From positions 24,121,908-24,185,907 of the forward strand of contig CM037868.1 of assembly GCA_021292105.1 (NCBI GenBank): 64,000 bases of DNA. Direction: 5' to 3'. Below the pieces are notes generated by a model that had not been told where the DNA came from, ran no database searches, and worked only from the letters and a program-made list of their open reading frames with translations. Below are positions 39,910-50,933 of the stretch, piece by piece. The position numbers were made by a program, and so were the translations under genes. Each line of letters begins with the position of its first letter. Positions within the stretch are counted from its first letter, which is position 1. Source of the DNA: Anadara kagoshimensis (Eukaryota > Mollusca > Bivalvia > Arcoida > Arcidae).

Positions 39910-40130
39910 ATGGTAGCCCAACTGGTTTAAAGCAAGCGCTCACAGATTCAGTCCCACTCAGGACAGATCCTAGTGTGAGAAAGTTTATCAGTTCACATGC
40001 CAAAGGTCAGTGGTGGTTCTTTTCTGGGCACTCCAGTTTCCTCCACCATTCCTTAACTGACTACATCTTTATAATAAAAGTGAAAAAAAATTGACTGGGA
40101 CATAAAAGACCATTAAAAAGAATTCATATT
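39910..40130 (+). mobile_element. SINE family C copy
   Basis: Body words 'gtgagaaagtttatcag', 'ccaaaggtcagtggtggttctt', 'gggcactccagtttcctccacc' and 3' end 'tgactgggacataaaagacc', shared with copies at 58.4 and 61.3 kb. A headless SINE family B fragment follows at about 40,140-40,395. Confidence 0.65.
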
Positions 40131-40834
40131 TTAAAATTCAACCCTCGGGGTTCTAACCAAGATTTGAAAATAGATTGTGAATGTTCTTTAGCCAAGCACC
40201 TGGGATGTTGAAATGAAAGTCACAGGGTCCTTTGGAAGAGGCCTTAAAAACCGATGCTCCATGTCATGGCAGGCATGGTACATAAAAGAACCCTCCTGCA
40301 CATTGTCCTGAGTACACTGCAAAAACCAACATTTCTGCTACTTCTGTGATGTTTCAACATAAGTAAAATATTCTTTACTGGTACTTAGAACCACATTCAG
40401 GCAAGCTAACCAAGGTGACAAAATCTGTTCTTTATTCTGTCCAATTTGTGAAAACATGTTCAGATTATCAGACAAAGTTAAACTTGTTCTGTTGTAAACA
40501 TTCTCAAAACCAGATAGTGACAGATTTAGAGATCTGGTATAATATAACAAATATTTCAGGGGATTTTGGGCCAAATGGCAGTTTATGGACAGGATAGTTA
40601 GCTCAAAAGTAGTAAATGCCACTATGACCCTGAACACCCTGAAATATATTTGAATTTATTATAAATTAATTACACAAAATGAACATTTTGACTGGAAAAA
40701 TATGTCCAGTATACCATGTAGTTGTCAAAATCCAGAACATGATCTAAAATTATAAATTGAAGTATGTAATTGTAATTACTCAGTTAAAGAGTGCTAGTTT
40801 CATCTAACCATTTCATAGAATTGAAATACGGTAC

Positions 40835-41025
40835 TGACCTGTGGAAATTTTAACACTGAGCTAACAAAAAGGAGCCATAGCTTGGCTGCTCAGCTAAGTA
40901 GCTGAGATATGGATAGCAGCTAGATGCCAAGAGATATATCTTACTAACCAAGGGACCGAGATAGGCTGTTGATTGGAACCAATTCATTATCCCAGTTTTG
41001 AACTTTTGACAGGTCTGTACTGCAT
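40835..41025. mobile_element. MITE family E, copy 3 (degraded)
   Basis: Left end 'ggtactgacctgtggaaattttaacactgagctaac', right end 'gaacttttgacaggtctgtact'. The interior differs from the other two copies, so it is probably an older or recombined member. Confidence 0.55.
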
Positions 41026-41380
41026 GAATTTTTAAAAAAAGTATTTGGAAGTGATATTTTAACTGTATGATCTAAATGTATGCAACAAAGTTGTTTTTCT
41101 TGAAAAAGGATTTTTCGTAGAATTTCTTGAATTTTGGAACATAATATAAAAAAGATACAAACACTATTTTAGCTGAAAAACACTTAGCTTCAGCAGAATT
41201 TTGGAACAAAATATAAATAATTGAGAAAAATACATCTTAGTTCAAAAACACACTGATTTAGTGGAAGGAGTTTCCAACAATATGATATTGTGACTATAGT
41301 AATATGACCAGTTTTAAATATGAGTTATAATTATTTGATGGCAGTGAAGGTTTAACTGTATATCATGCTTCTAATTTCAG

Positions 41381-41725
41381 GTAGATTTGAAAATCCATTA
41401 TAAAAGAAATTTGGAGATTTTACAAACATGTATGTCCATCAAGAAGTAATCAAAGAGAGACAACTCTGACAAATCTATTTACTTAATCACATCAAGATTT
41501 AAAGGGAAGCAACTCCAATAGTTTGTCATGGACTATGAATAAAAAATTGATTGCTAAAACTGATGGATGATCTTTTAGTGATGTCAAAAACTCTAACTCT
41601 GTAGCAGCTTTAACATGGAATATGGTTAAAAAATTGATGGCTAAAACTGATGGACAATTTTTAGTGTTGTCAATAACCTAACTGTGCAGCAGCTTTAACA
41701 GATTTTATCTAAAAAAAATATCAAA
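41381..41725 (+). other. Likely 5' UTR portion of the zinc-finger coding exon
   Basis: The sequence cttctaatttcag ends at 41,380 as a plausible splice acceptor 345 bases before the ATG. A segment with 'attgatggctaaaactgatgga' is duplicated inside (about 41,548 and 41,632). The ATG at 41,726 is preceded by A-rich sequence and starts directly before the first finger. Confidence 0.4.
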
Positions 41726-44700
41726 ATGCCTTTACAATATAGATGTGGTGTTTGTGGCGATCAATCATTTGATAACACGGAAGAGTTAATTTTACACATG
41801 AAAAATACGCATTCATTTCCTTGCAAAGTCTGCAGTAAAACGTTTGTGGATCGTAGTAGCTTGTTGTTACATAGTCAAACGCATCCTGCTAATGACGAAT
41901 GTCAAACACACCCTGCTAATGACAAATCTGTAGAGAATAAAAGTGGAAGTTCACATAAAATCATTGAAAAGAAATTTAAGTGTGACACTTGTGGAAAACG
42001 TTTCAGAAGAAAATCTGCGCTTAAAAGTCACATGACGGTTCATTCTGGTGTACTTCCATATACATGTAGGGAGTGTGGTGCTGGTTTCAGATGGTTCACA
42101 TCAGTTGTACGGCATCGACGGCGTGTTCATTCACAAGAAAGACCATTTGTTTGTGAGATATGTGGTGATGCATTTCGTATGAACAGTGATTTGAGTTCAC
42201 ACCGAAGCAGACACAAAGAGAATTCGGAAACGGATACAGGAAAATATAAGTGTAATGTCTGTGGCATGGTTTATGGGTTTGGTCCGTATTTGACGGATCA
42301 TTTGCGATTACATTCAGGGGATAAGTCACTAAAATGTACCATATGTAATGCCGAGTTTGACAAAGAATCCAGATTTAGATGGCATATAAGTAAACATGCT
42401 AGAGAATCTCAAATTCAGTCAGCACAATCAAAGTCCCAGGGTAAGAAAAATTTATGTGCCAGAGACAAAAAAACTACATGCGAGTATTGTGGGAAAACGT
42501 TTTCTTCACATGCTATGCTTCTTCTTCATACACGTAAACACACGGGCTTGAAACCTTATCAATGCAGTATGTGTGCCGAGCGGTTCTCGCTCAACCATAG
42601 GCTAACGGAACATATGAGGTACCACACCGGAGAGAAGCCCTTTGTCTGTACTAGTTGTGATGCTAGATTTATGTTCAGCAGAGAATTAAAATGCCACTGT
42701 ATGGTTAAACATAATAAGGAAAAACCGTACAAATGTTCAGAATGTGAAAAGACATTTCTAAATTCATGCGATTTAAAAAGACACATGGTAAAACATAGCG
42801 GGGAAATCCCGTTCCGATGTCCATTTTGTAATCGTGGATTTAAGTGGCAGAAAAGCTTGACGATGCATATTTTGACGCACACAGGCCAAAAACCTTTTAA
42901 GTGTGATGTATGCGGGAAATGTTTCAGAAAAGCGCAAGTATTAAAAAATCATTGTAATATTCACACAGGAATTAAACCATTTAAATGTACAATATGCAGT
43001 AAAGAATTCCGGTGGTTAAAAAGTTTGACGCGACACAAGTTATTACACTCTGGTGAAAGGCCACATAAGTGTGTTTTCTGCGACAAATCTTTTACACAGA
43101 GCCATTTGTTGAGTAAGCATATATTGACACATACAGGAAATGTTCCACATAAATGCGAAATTTGTCTGCGAGAATATTCCACATGGGGTCTACTGAAGGA
43201 GCACGTAAAACTTCATCAGCCAATCGGAGAAGGTAACCAGACATACCTGGATCACACATACAATGCAAACATTCAGGTGATAGAGATCCCCATGGTTACC
43301 ATAGACTCAGATTGTACAGAAATAGTAATAGAGTCGCAAAATTCTACGGAAATAGTAACCGAGTCGCAAAATTCTACAACTTGTGCCACAGAAAGCCTTT
43401 TACAAGTAGAATACCCAATTACTTCAGAAACCCATGATCATTCACACGTTCAAAACATTTCACATAATAATATTTTGTCCCAGGTGCCTGGTATTTCACA
43501 AAATAATATTGAGACACATGTATCTGATATTTCACAAACTGATATTCCAACTCAGGTAAATGAAATTTCACAAAACAATACTGACACCCATGTATCTTGT
43601 ACAGATATTTCACAAAACAATACTGGCACCCATGTACCTTGTACAGATATTTCACAAAACAATACTGGCACCCATGTACCTTGTACAGATATTTCACAAA
43701 CTGATATTCCAACTCAGGTAAATGAAATTTCACAAAACAATACCGACACCCATGTACCTTGTACAGATATTTCACAAAACAATACTGAGACCCATGTACC
43801 TTGTACAGATATTTCACAAAACAATACTGAGACCCATGTACCTTGTACAGGTATTTCACAAAACAATACTGAGACCCATGTACCTTGTACAGGTATTTCA
43901 CAAACCAATATTCAGTACCATGTTCCCTGCATTTTACAAAGCAGCACTGTAACAAATGTACCCGATGTTTCACAAAGTGATTTTAAGACCAAGATGGCAC
44001 AAAGTAATATTGATACTACGGTACCTTGTGTTTCACAACCTGGTTTTCAAGCTAAAGTACCTGGTGTTTCACAAAGTAACATAAAAAATCAAGTACCCTG
44101 TGTTTCACTAAGCAACGTTGAGAATCCAGTACCAGTGATGCCACATAATAATCTTCAAACAATAGCAACAATTGCTTCAAAATATATACAGACTGGAATA
44201 AAAAATTGTTCACAGAGTGATTCAAAGATTCAGATGTCAAATCTTTCACACACTGATGTGAATATTCCAATGGCAAACATTTCACAAAATGATCTACAAA
44301 TTCAACAGTTAAACACTTCACAGATCCAGAATTCAAACCTGTCACAAATTCATTCACAGATTAAGCAGATGAACTTTTCACAAAGTAATTCACAGATGTC
44401 ACAAGTTTCACAAAATGATTCACATTCTCAGCAGTTGGACGTTTCACCAATTGATTCACATATTCAGCAGTCAAACTTTCCACAAAGTAATTCCCAAATG
44501 TCAAACTTGTCACAGAGTGATTCACGGATTCAGCAGTCAAACTTTTCACAAAGTGTTTCACGGATTCAACTGTCAGACTTTTCACAAGGTAATTCACAGA
44601 TTCAGCAGTCAAACATTTTACAGATCCATAATTTAAATATCCCTCAAAGTTATTCACAGGTCAAGTACTCCGAATGTTCACAATCACAAAGCAGTTCACA

Positions 44701-47473
44701 TATTCAGCAGTCAGGCTTTTCACAAAGTAATTCACTGATGCCAAACTTTTCACAAGTTGTTCATCCGACAGAGAAAGCAAATCTTTCTTTTAGTACTCTA
44801 CATTCATTGAAACCAAACAGTATTCTAGAAACTCTTGCAGAACATACTCCACAAAGTAACCTGGATTTTCACAATGCAAACAACTTAGAAAATCAACTAC
44901 ATTCACCAACTCCATCTATTCAACAACAGCTCAAAAGTATTTCGGACAGTATTTCACATTCACAAGCTCCAAACAATGCACAAGTTCCAAACAATTCACA
45001 AGTACCAAGCATTTCACAAGTACCAATCATTTCACAAGCAGTAAACACTTCACAGGCACAAATCATTTCAGAAGTACCAAACATTTCACAAGCACTAAAC
45101 ACTACACAGGCACAAAATATTTCACAAATACTAACCATTTCACAAGGACCCAACATTTCACAATCATCAAACATTTTACAATTATCAAATATTTTACGAG
45201 CACCAAACATTTCATTAGCACCAAATATTTCACAAACATCAAACATTTCACAATTATCAATTATTTCACAAGCATCGACCATATCACAAAATCATCTCGA
45301 AACACAGCCTTCAGATGTTTCACAATTCCACCATCAGAATAGCCTAGTCAAACACAATGTCCTAGATACCAATAATACTGTACCCGGTACCCCATCAGAC
45401 ATTAATTATATCGGTCCTATACCAACAGTTCCAGATACTCATAATGTTAGGCCTATGGATGGCAAGTCAAGTTGGGAACCAAATACTAATCCGCCAACAT
45501 GTGTTCAAAATGTTAATCCTATGGATGGCCAGTCAAGTTGGGAACCAAGTACTAATCCGCCAACATATGTTCAAAATGTTAGTCCTGTGGATGGCAAGTC
45601 AAGTTGTGAACAAGGTACTTATCCGCCAACATATGTTCAAAATGATAGGCCTGTGGATAGCCAGTCAAGTTGTGAACTACATACTTCACAAAGTGATAGT
45701 GGAAGTATGGGATCAAAAATAAAGAATAATATTCACATTAATGATGACATACAACCAATAACAATAGAAGCAGGCGATCAACATTCTCAAAAGACTGTTA
45801 CATTGGGAACAAACCATGACTCTGAACAACCGAAGCAATTCTGTGAAAATTTTCAAGATTTTGTTGAAGTTATTTTACCATCTGGAACTCAAACAAAAGA
45901 TAAACGCCATCAAAATGCTGAAGTCAAAGTTTCATTGGAAACAAATCCGAAGCAATCACATGGGATTTCTCAAGATTTAGTTGGTGTTATTTTACCCTCT
46001 GTAACAAAAAATGACCAGGTTGTGAACACTTTTACCAAGAAAAGAAAAGCAGACGATGTTGAAAATATATTGAAAGATGCATCTGCTTTTAATTATTTAT
46101 ATAAATCTTCACATAGTTTTACCATCATTCAAAACCCCAAAGTTGAAGTAAAAAATCGTAATGAAAACAATGTAGCTATTGGTAACCAAAAAACCGTCAC
46201 CATGGTTACGGATAAGAAGACAGTGCCTGAAATCAAACCCAAGATACCAAAGAACAAAGATGATATTCAAAAGGGTTCTCCCTGTAGCTGCTTAGTTTGT
46301 GGAGAAGTTTGTCCAACAAAAAATGGTCTTCTACGTCACATGCGTCTGCATACAGGAGAGCGAGCTTATAAGTGCCATTTATGCCCAAAGTCTTACGTAT
46401 GGGAAAAAGATTTTAAAAGACACCTTATGGTTGCGCATGAGAAAACTAGAGTGTTCAAATGTTTGGTTTGTAACAAAGAATTTTCAGATTCCACCGGATT
46501 AAAGAGCCATGCCATTGTTCATACCGATGTAATGGCCTATATTTGTGATGTATGTGGTAAAAAGTTTAAATGGCAAAATGGTTTGAAAACACATTTGAAA
46601 ACTCACTCAACCGAAAAGTCACACGTCTGTCCTATTTGTAAGAAAAGCTTCACCAATGGCAAAGTTTTAAAAAGTCACATGACTGTACACACAAGTAAGC
46701 AGACGTACAAGTGCCATGTATGTGGTGTAATGTATTCATTGGAAAAGAATTCATCACGCCATCTGCTGACAGATTCTGGGACTAAGTGTTCAAAATGTGA
46801 TAAGTTAGACACTCGGACAAAACAAATGGCGGCACTCAAACTGGATCATAATAATGTAGGGCAGCAGAATGTTCCCACGGGGCTTGAGCACGTTGAATCA
46901 CAGCCTGTGTCAGAAGAGATGGAAGAAGTTCTGCTGCAGACGGTGTCGGAGATTACGGAAGTAGGACATTATCAAGATGTCCGTCTAGAGGTAGATACAA
47001 GTATCACCAGATCAACTTCAGAACAAAACCCTTCAGATGTTTATCAGCCATTAGAAGAAGAAACGGAAGGTGATTGCAATGTAGATACAATTCCTGGTCC
47101 TGTTCGGTTTCTGGGACATGGTACTGGGGTTCCGTTCTTTTCAAATGCAAGCCCTAACGCTAAACAATCCTTAGATCAAGTCTCTTTTTCTAAGATTGTG
47201 CGGTCTGTTAAACATGATTCGGGGGTTGGACAGTCGGTAGAACGCAATACAAAGATTGTGTGGTCTGCTGAACATGATTCGGGAGTTGGTCAGTCAGTAG
47301 AACGCAATACAGACATTATACATTCTATGGGAAAAGAGGAAGTAATCACGCAGTCTTCAAATCAACATGTAGTTCTTGAACACTCATTGGTCGAACAAAA
47401 TTCCGGATTCGATCAGCCAAATGTTGATAATACCGTCGTGTACTACGTAGTCTACGATTCATTGGACAATTAG
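41726..47473 (+). CDS. Large C2H2 zinc-finger protein, 21 fingers in two blocks
   Basis: 1,915 residues in one uninterrupted coding exon. Sixteen C2H2 fingers occupy about residues 6-505; several carry classical TGEKP-like linkers (for example HTGEKPFVC, HTGQKPFKC), the hallmark of sequence-specific DNA binding. A very long Ser/Gln/Asn/Ile-rich linker follows (about 510-1,515) with imperfect repeats of ISQNNTETHVPCTD, then ISQxxN/FSQSNSQ-type repeats, then four 25-residue repeats containing MDGKSSWEP at about 1,240-1,320. Five more fingers lie at about 1,518-1,665, plus a sixth degenerate one lacking its final His (about 1,671-1,693). The acidic C-terminus holds two copies of HDSGVGQSVERNT. 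No KRAB, BTB, SET or ZAD domain is seen. Probably a nuclear DNA-binding regulator; target unknown. Start chosen because the first finger begins at residue 6. Confidence 0.88.
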   Translation: MPLQYRCGVCGDQSFDNTEELILHMKNTHSFPCKVCSKTFVDRSSLLLHSQTHPANDECQTHPANDKSVENKSGSSHKIIEKKFKCDTCGKRFRRKSALKSHMTVHSGVLPYTCRECGAGFRWFTSVVRHRRRVHSQERPFVCEICGDAFRMNSDLSSHRSRHKENSETDTGKYKCNVCGMVYGFGPYLTDHLRLHSGDKSLKCTICNAEFDKESRFRWHISKHARESQIQSAQSKSQGKKNLCARDKKTTCEYCGKTFSSHAMLLLHTRKHTGLKPYQCSMCAERFSLNHRLTEHMRYHTGEKPFVCTSCDARFMFSRELKCHCMVKHNKEKPYKCSECEKTFLNSCDLKRHMVKHSGEIPFRCPFCNRGFKWQKSLTMHILTHTGQKPFKCDVCGKCFRKAQVLKNHCNIHTGIKPFKCTICSKEFRWLKSLTRHKLLHSGERPHKCVFCDKSFTQSHLLSKHILTHTGNVPHKCEICLREYSTWGLLKEHVKLHQPIGEGNQTYLDHTYNANIQVIEIPMVTIDSDCTEIVIESQNSTEIVTESQNSTTCATESLLQVEYPITSETHDHSHVQNISHNNILSQVPGISQNNIETHVSDISQTDIPTQVNEISQNNTDTHVSCTDISQNNTGTHVPCTDISQNNTGTHVPCTDISQTDIPTQVNEISQNNTDTHVPCTDISQNNTETHVPCTDISQNNTETHVPCTGISQNNTETHVPCTGISQTNIQYHVPCILQSSTVTNVPDVSQSDFKTKMAQSNIDTTVPCVSQPGFQAKVPGVSQSNIKNQVPCVSLSNVENPVPVMPHNNLQTIATIASKYIQTGIKNCSQSDSKIQMSNLSHTDVNIPMANISQNDLQIQQLNTSQIQNSNLSQIHSQIKQMNFSQSNSQMSQVSQNDSHSQQLDVSPIDSHIQQSNFPQSNSQMSNLSQSDSRIQQSNFSQSVSRIQLSDFSQGNSQIQQSNILQIHNLNIPQSYSQVKYSECSQSQSSSHIQQSGFSQSNSLMPNFSQVVHPTEKANLSFSTLHSLKPNSILETLAEHTPQSNLDFHNANNLENQLHSPTPSIQQQLKSISDSISHSQAPNNAQVPNNSQVPSISQVPIISQAVNTSQAQIISEVPNISQALNTTQAQNISQILTISQGPNISQSSNILQLSNILRAPNISLAPNISQTSNISQLSIISQASTISQNHLETQPSDVSQFHHQNSLVKHNVLDTNNTVPGTPSDINYIGPIPTVPDTHNVRPMDGKSSWEPNTNPPTCVQNVNPMDGQSSWEPSTNPPTYVQNVSPVDGKSSCEQGTYPPTYVQNDRPVDSQSSCELHTSQSDSGSMGSKIKNNIHINDDIQPITIEAGDQHSQKTVTLGTNHDSEQPKQFCENFQDFVEVILPSGTQTKDKRHQNAEVKVSLETNPKQSHGISQDLVGVILPSVTKNDQVVNTFTKKRKADDVENILKDASAFNYLYKSSHSFTIIQNPKVEVKNRNENNVAIGNQKTVTMVTDKKTVPEIKPKIPKNKDDIQKGSPCSCLVCGEVCPTKNGLLRHMRLHTGERAYKCHLCPKSYVWEKDFKRHLMVAHEKTRVFKCLVCNKEFSDSTGLKSHAIVHTDVMAYICDVCGKKFKWQNGLKTHLKTHSTEKSHVCPICKKSFTNGKVLKSHMTVHTSKQTYKCHVCGVMYSLEKNSSRHLLTDSGTKCSKCDKLDTRTKQMAALKLDHNNVGQQNVPTGLEHVESQPVSEEMEEVLLQTVSEITEVGHYQDVRLEVDTSITRSTSEQNPSDVYQPLEEETEGDCNVDTIPGPVRFLGHGTGVPFFSNASPNAKQSLDQVSFSKIVRSVKHDSGVGQSVERNTKIVWSAEHDSGVGQSVERNTDIIHSMGKEEVITQSSNQHVVLEHSLVEQNSGFDQPNVDNTVVYYVVYDSLDN
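43440..45300 (+). repeat. Degenerate coding repeats in the zinc-finger linker
   Basis: Between 43,480 and 43,920 a unit of 42-48 bp (atttcacaaaacaatactga plus cccatgtaccttgtacagat) recurs about ten times. From 44,200 to 45,300 a looser SQ-rich unit (tttcacaaagtaattcacag; later atttcacaagcaccaaac) recurs dozens of times. All copies keep frame, so length changes are tolerated in the protein. Confidence 0.85.
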
Positions 47474-47790
47474 TCCGTCCAATCAGATTGTGTGTAACAG
47501 CCAAATGTTGATGACACTGTTGATTACTATGTAGTCTACTAGTCATTGGACAATAAGTCCAACCAATCGGATTGCGTGTAACAAAGATCTATTGAAAAAA
47601 AATATGATTGGATGTTATTCTTTTTAAGTATTAAGCTTACTGCTTCTTATCTGCCCACTACTGTTAGATTTTGTGTTTTGCTTTTGCAAAAAAAAATACT
47701 TCTTTGATTGGTCGCTAGAAACATGCTAACATATGTGCTTTGTCCCTTTTAAGACATTGTAATAATACATGTGTCTCCGGACAGTTGAGT
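47474..47790. other. 3' flank of the zinc-finger gene
   Basis: Just past the stop, 'agccaaatgttgatgacactgttgattactatgtagtctac' repeats part of the final coding sequence, a small tandem duplication across the stop codon. No canonical AATAAA was recognised in this interval. Confidence 0.4.
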
Positions 47791-48070
47791 TGAGTAATGG
47801 GGTTTCTCGTCCCAGTCAAGATTATTTCACTTATATCCAAACATCGCCAGCTATAGGCAAAGGGTAGAAAATTTGCCCGTGCGTTGCGCTGATGGCATCA
47901 TACAGCAGAGTTCTGTATCGTACCACGCCTACCGTGACACGAGACCATGTTTATTTCAAGTTCCAATCTGATAGAACGGTCTTTGATTTCGTAATGTCTA
48001 GTGCATTTCGAAAGAACAGTCACTACCCACTATCAGTCAAGGTTCTATATAATTACGGGAAGACCAGTGT
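47790..48070 (-). mobile_element. SINE family B fragment near 47.9 kb
   Basis: Body words 'cgtcccagtcaagattatttcacttatatc', 'cgccagctataggcaaaggg' and 'ccgtgacacgagacc' match the other copies. The tRNA-like head is missing. Confidence 0.65.
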
Positions 48071-48159
48071 AGGTTATGTAATATAAATATGCTGCTGATG
48101 GACTTGAGCTATTATTGATAGACAGAAAAGCATTACTTTTAAGGCCTATATTCCTTACA

Positions 48160-48370
48160 TTTTATTGTTGCTTACTCTCCCAGAGCACCAGGCCTCACTT
48201 CCTTTTTGGAAGTTCACGTGTTTAACTTAATTTGTCTTTTTTAGATTTATTTTCACTTTGCTTTGGAATTGTGGACATTTAGTGATATGTTTGGTTTTGA
48301 TTAACTTAAATTGGCAGCGTTCCAATGATTTGCTCTGATTTAGAATTGTGATTTGGGCATGGATTGGTAT
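48160..48370 (-). repeat. Dispersed repeat R1, inverted copy near 48.2 kb
   Basis: Contains 'cccagagcaccaggcctcacttcc', 'ggaagttcacgtgtttaactta' and the 'gaattgtgatttgggcatggattggtat' end of the family, in the order of the inverted copy at 24.7 kb. Confidence 0.65.
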
Positions 48371-48504
48371 ATTTGTTTTTGTTTTTTTTACTGACACTTG
48401 CTTTCACAAAAATAATTTTTTTAAAAGCTGCATATTTAATTATACATGCATCAAAAGACAGTTTTACATGAGGTCATATAACCGGTATACAATTACCTTA
48501 GTCA

Positions 48505-49010
48505 TTGTTATACCCAGGCCCAAGTTTCACAATCATTCCTTAAATAAGATTTTCCCTGACTTAAATTTCACAAATTTTGGCAATCTCTGTCAGAACAATG
48601 GATGTTTTTTGACAAAACTAAATGCAGATGAAGAAAAGTCAGACAGGTGACTACGATGTTGCCTTTAGGTGGACCCCTGGTGGTGGAAGGAAAAAGGCCG
48701 CCCTTAAACAACTTGGCGGCGGATTGTTGAAGTAGAACGAACGCTGCAGGCTGGATTGCTGCACGTCGTGTAGCCTCGGACCGGCCGACATGGAGGAATG
48801 ACGTCCAAGCCTTGTATGCCTCCTGACAGAGAGAATTAGATAATTACGGAAATGCAGATGTCATAAGCTTGAAGTGATCTTTAAATGAGGCATGAAATCC
48901 CTAAATATCTTTACAATTCCCAAAATTATTAAGATTTCCAATTTTTCAGATTTAAGTTAAAGCAAATCAATGTTAAGGAATGGTCATGAAACTGGAGCCT
49001 GCATTAGCAA
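48505..49010. repeat. Imperfect inverted repeat enclosing a LINE fragment
   Basis: Left arm about 48,508-48,585 (ggcccaagtttcacaatcattcctta, cttaaatttcac) pairs loosely with the reverse complement of about 48,925-49,005. A related sequence occurs near 24,560. Possibly a degraded DNA element. Confidence 0.4.
48680..48840 (+). pseudogene. LINE polyprotein C-terminal remnant
   Basis: In one frame reads KGRP, a stop, then TTWRRIVEVE, a pattern close to the C-terminal end of many animal non-LTR retrotransposon polyproteins. It contains at least two in-frame stops. Clearly a dead fragment. Confidence 0.5.
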
Positions 49011-49149
49011 TTTCACGTTTGTTACATTGTAAGACTTGAAAGACTCTTCTTAAGCACCAAGTCTACCATATTTACACACGACATCGTTGACCAGTGCATC
49101 AGCAGTCTTAAATCATTATCACTAAACATCATCAGTGTGATTTTTTCGA

Positions 49150-49430
49150 AAGATTGGTTGATTGAATGGTGTTTTACGTCCAAGTCAATATTTTTACACG
49201 CGACATCGAGGTGACACCAGCTATAGGTAAAGTGGCAGAAATAACCTTTGCAGTTACCTTCGGACAATGACAGGGAGAGTTCTTGAACGTGCCGTGACAC
49301 GGATCATTGATTTTAATGTTTCTTCCGAAGTTATCCTTGACTTTCATAGCGTAAATACCTGGTGACGCCTTGATACTAGTATGAAGTATTCTTGACTGGG
49401 ACGTAAAACCACATTCAATCAATCTTGCAT
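49150..49430. mobile_element. SINE family B fragments, tails facing outwards
   Basis: The left end (gattgaatggtgttttacgtcc) and right end (gggacgtaaaaccacattcaatc) are both SINE tails in opposite orientation, so two truncated copies are joined head to head. Confidence 0.6.
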
Positions 49431-50620
49431 ATATTTTAAAAGTTAACGGTTTTATCCGACGGCTATATTTTAAAACTTTTAAAGCAATACAAAATATTTT
49501 ACTCAAAAACTGAAACCATCATAATTAGCCGCTCGTATAGGTTATACGCGAATCTATGAAATACGGAAGTGCGCGAAATAAAAACAGGAACAAGCTAGGG
49601 TCTTATCGGACAAAGAAACTAATAGATTATCGCTGGACCCGAAATATATCAATCGCGGTCCAAAGTCGCAGTCAGAAGTGGAACCGGTCGTTACATACTG
49701 CGGAAATCACCAATTACCCGGAGATATTGTGTCGCCGGTGTAATGAAGAATTTTTATCTGGGTTGAAAAGTGACCCGGCGGGGTTTGTTTACAAGGTTGA
49801 AAATTGAGACCAACTGTGTTGCATTCAATCCTGGTCAAAATTTATTACACCGGTCTTGTGACTATGGATTTTGTTTTGTGTGCCTTATTCAGCCTAATTT
49901 TATTTCAATATGTCTCTTTTACTGACCGATAATAGTGCGATGGGCTTTTATTTTTGCGTTCGATTAGAACCAAACAGTAGCATTGACGGAATACAATGTA
50001 TGTACAATGTTCCAGTCATACTGGACGAGTTCTTTTGTGGTTCATGGTTCCACCTCACTGCTTAGAACTTATTAGTTTATTTATTATCGTGGTAGGGTTA
50101 GCTTTCTCTTAAAAATTTGAGCAAAAAAATAGCCAGTTTTAAAATTTAGGTGTCGATTTATATGTTACGGAGTCAGGAAAACTAAAAAAAAAGTAACAAA
50201 AATGTCTAAAATGTAGTTCTTCTAATCTGCTGTAAAGATTTTATTAACAATAAACTTGTTTTACTTTTTAATACTTGAAAAATTTTAAATTAAGAAAAAT
50301 TTTGGAGCAAAAACCGTGATTATCCAATAAATATTATCTGGAGCAAGAAATCATAAAAATTAGCAATTGACGGATTGCAGAGCTAACCCTGCCTTGGTGA
50401 GCTAGCACTGGATGTACGAATGGGAGCTAGTAAATGCCAATCATAACCCCCTCCCTAACAACACGATAATGGCCTTTGTTTTTGCGGAGAAAATTTCATA
50501 ATTCAAGTTTATTTAGATTTCCTCTTATTTTCGAGACACAGACACTGAGCTTATATATACGGAGTATTAACGAGGACTATTCGTGAAGACTGACAAGCCT
50601 GACAGAAAACAGAAGTGTTG
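49430..50620. other. Non-coding stretch before the hAT element
   Basis: No gene, RNA or element end recognised. An 83-codon ORF at 49,556-49,807 has no domain, no good context and unremarkable composition, and is not called. Confidence 0.45.
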
Positions 50621-50933
50621 GCCTTTGACAGTGGCGTAGCGTACATATATGCTTGTATGCTTGAACATACACTAAAATTTAGCCTTCAAAAATCTAGAAA
50701 AGTTAAAAAAAAACTCCGTCTTGTTTTATTTTAATCGGAAATTCTTTGATGATCTGTCTCAATAAAAAATGAGCTAAAATAAAAGACAGAAATTTGTAAC
50801 TGAAAAAGCATATGTACTCGGCAACAGGCAACATTACATAATCAACTCCGGAACACTCCCGCTGTCGATACCTATCTGACTATTAACATGTTACTATTAC
50901 ATCCTGATTGACCAACTTTACACATGGTAAATA

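Noticed and set aside
43419-45282. Minus-strand ORFs opposite the zinc-finger linker
   Set aside because: Shadows of in-frame coding repeats on the plus strand, where the real protein runs uninterrupted for 1,915 codons.
49556-49807. 83-codon plus-strand ORF
   Set aside because: No recognisable domain, no splice or promoter context; retained only as a note.
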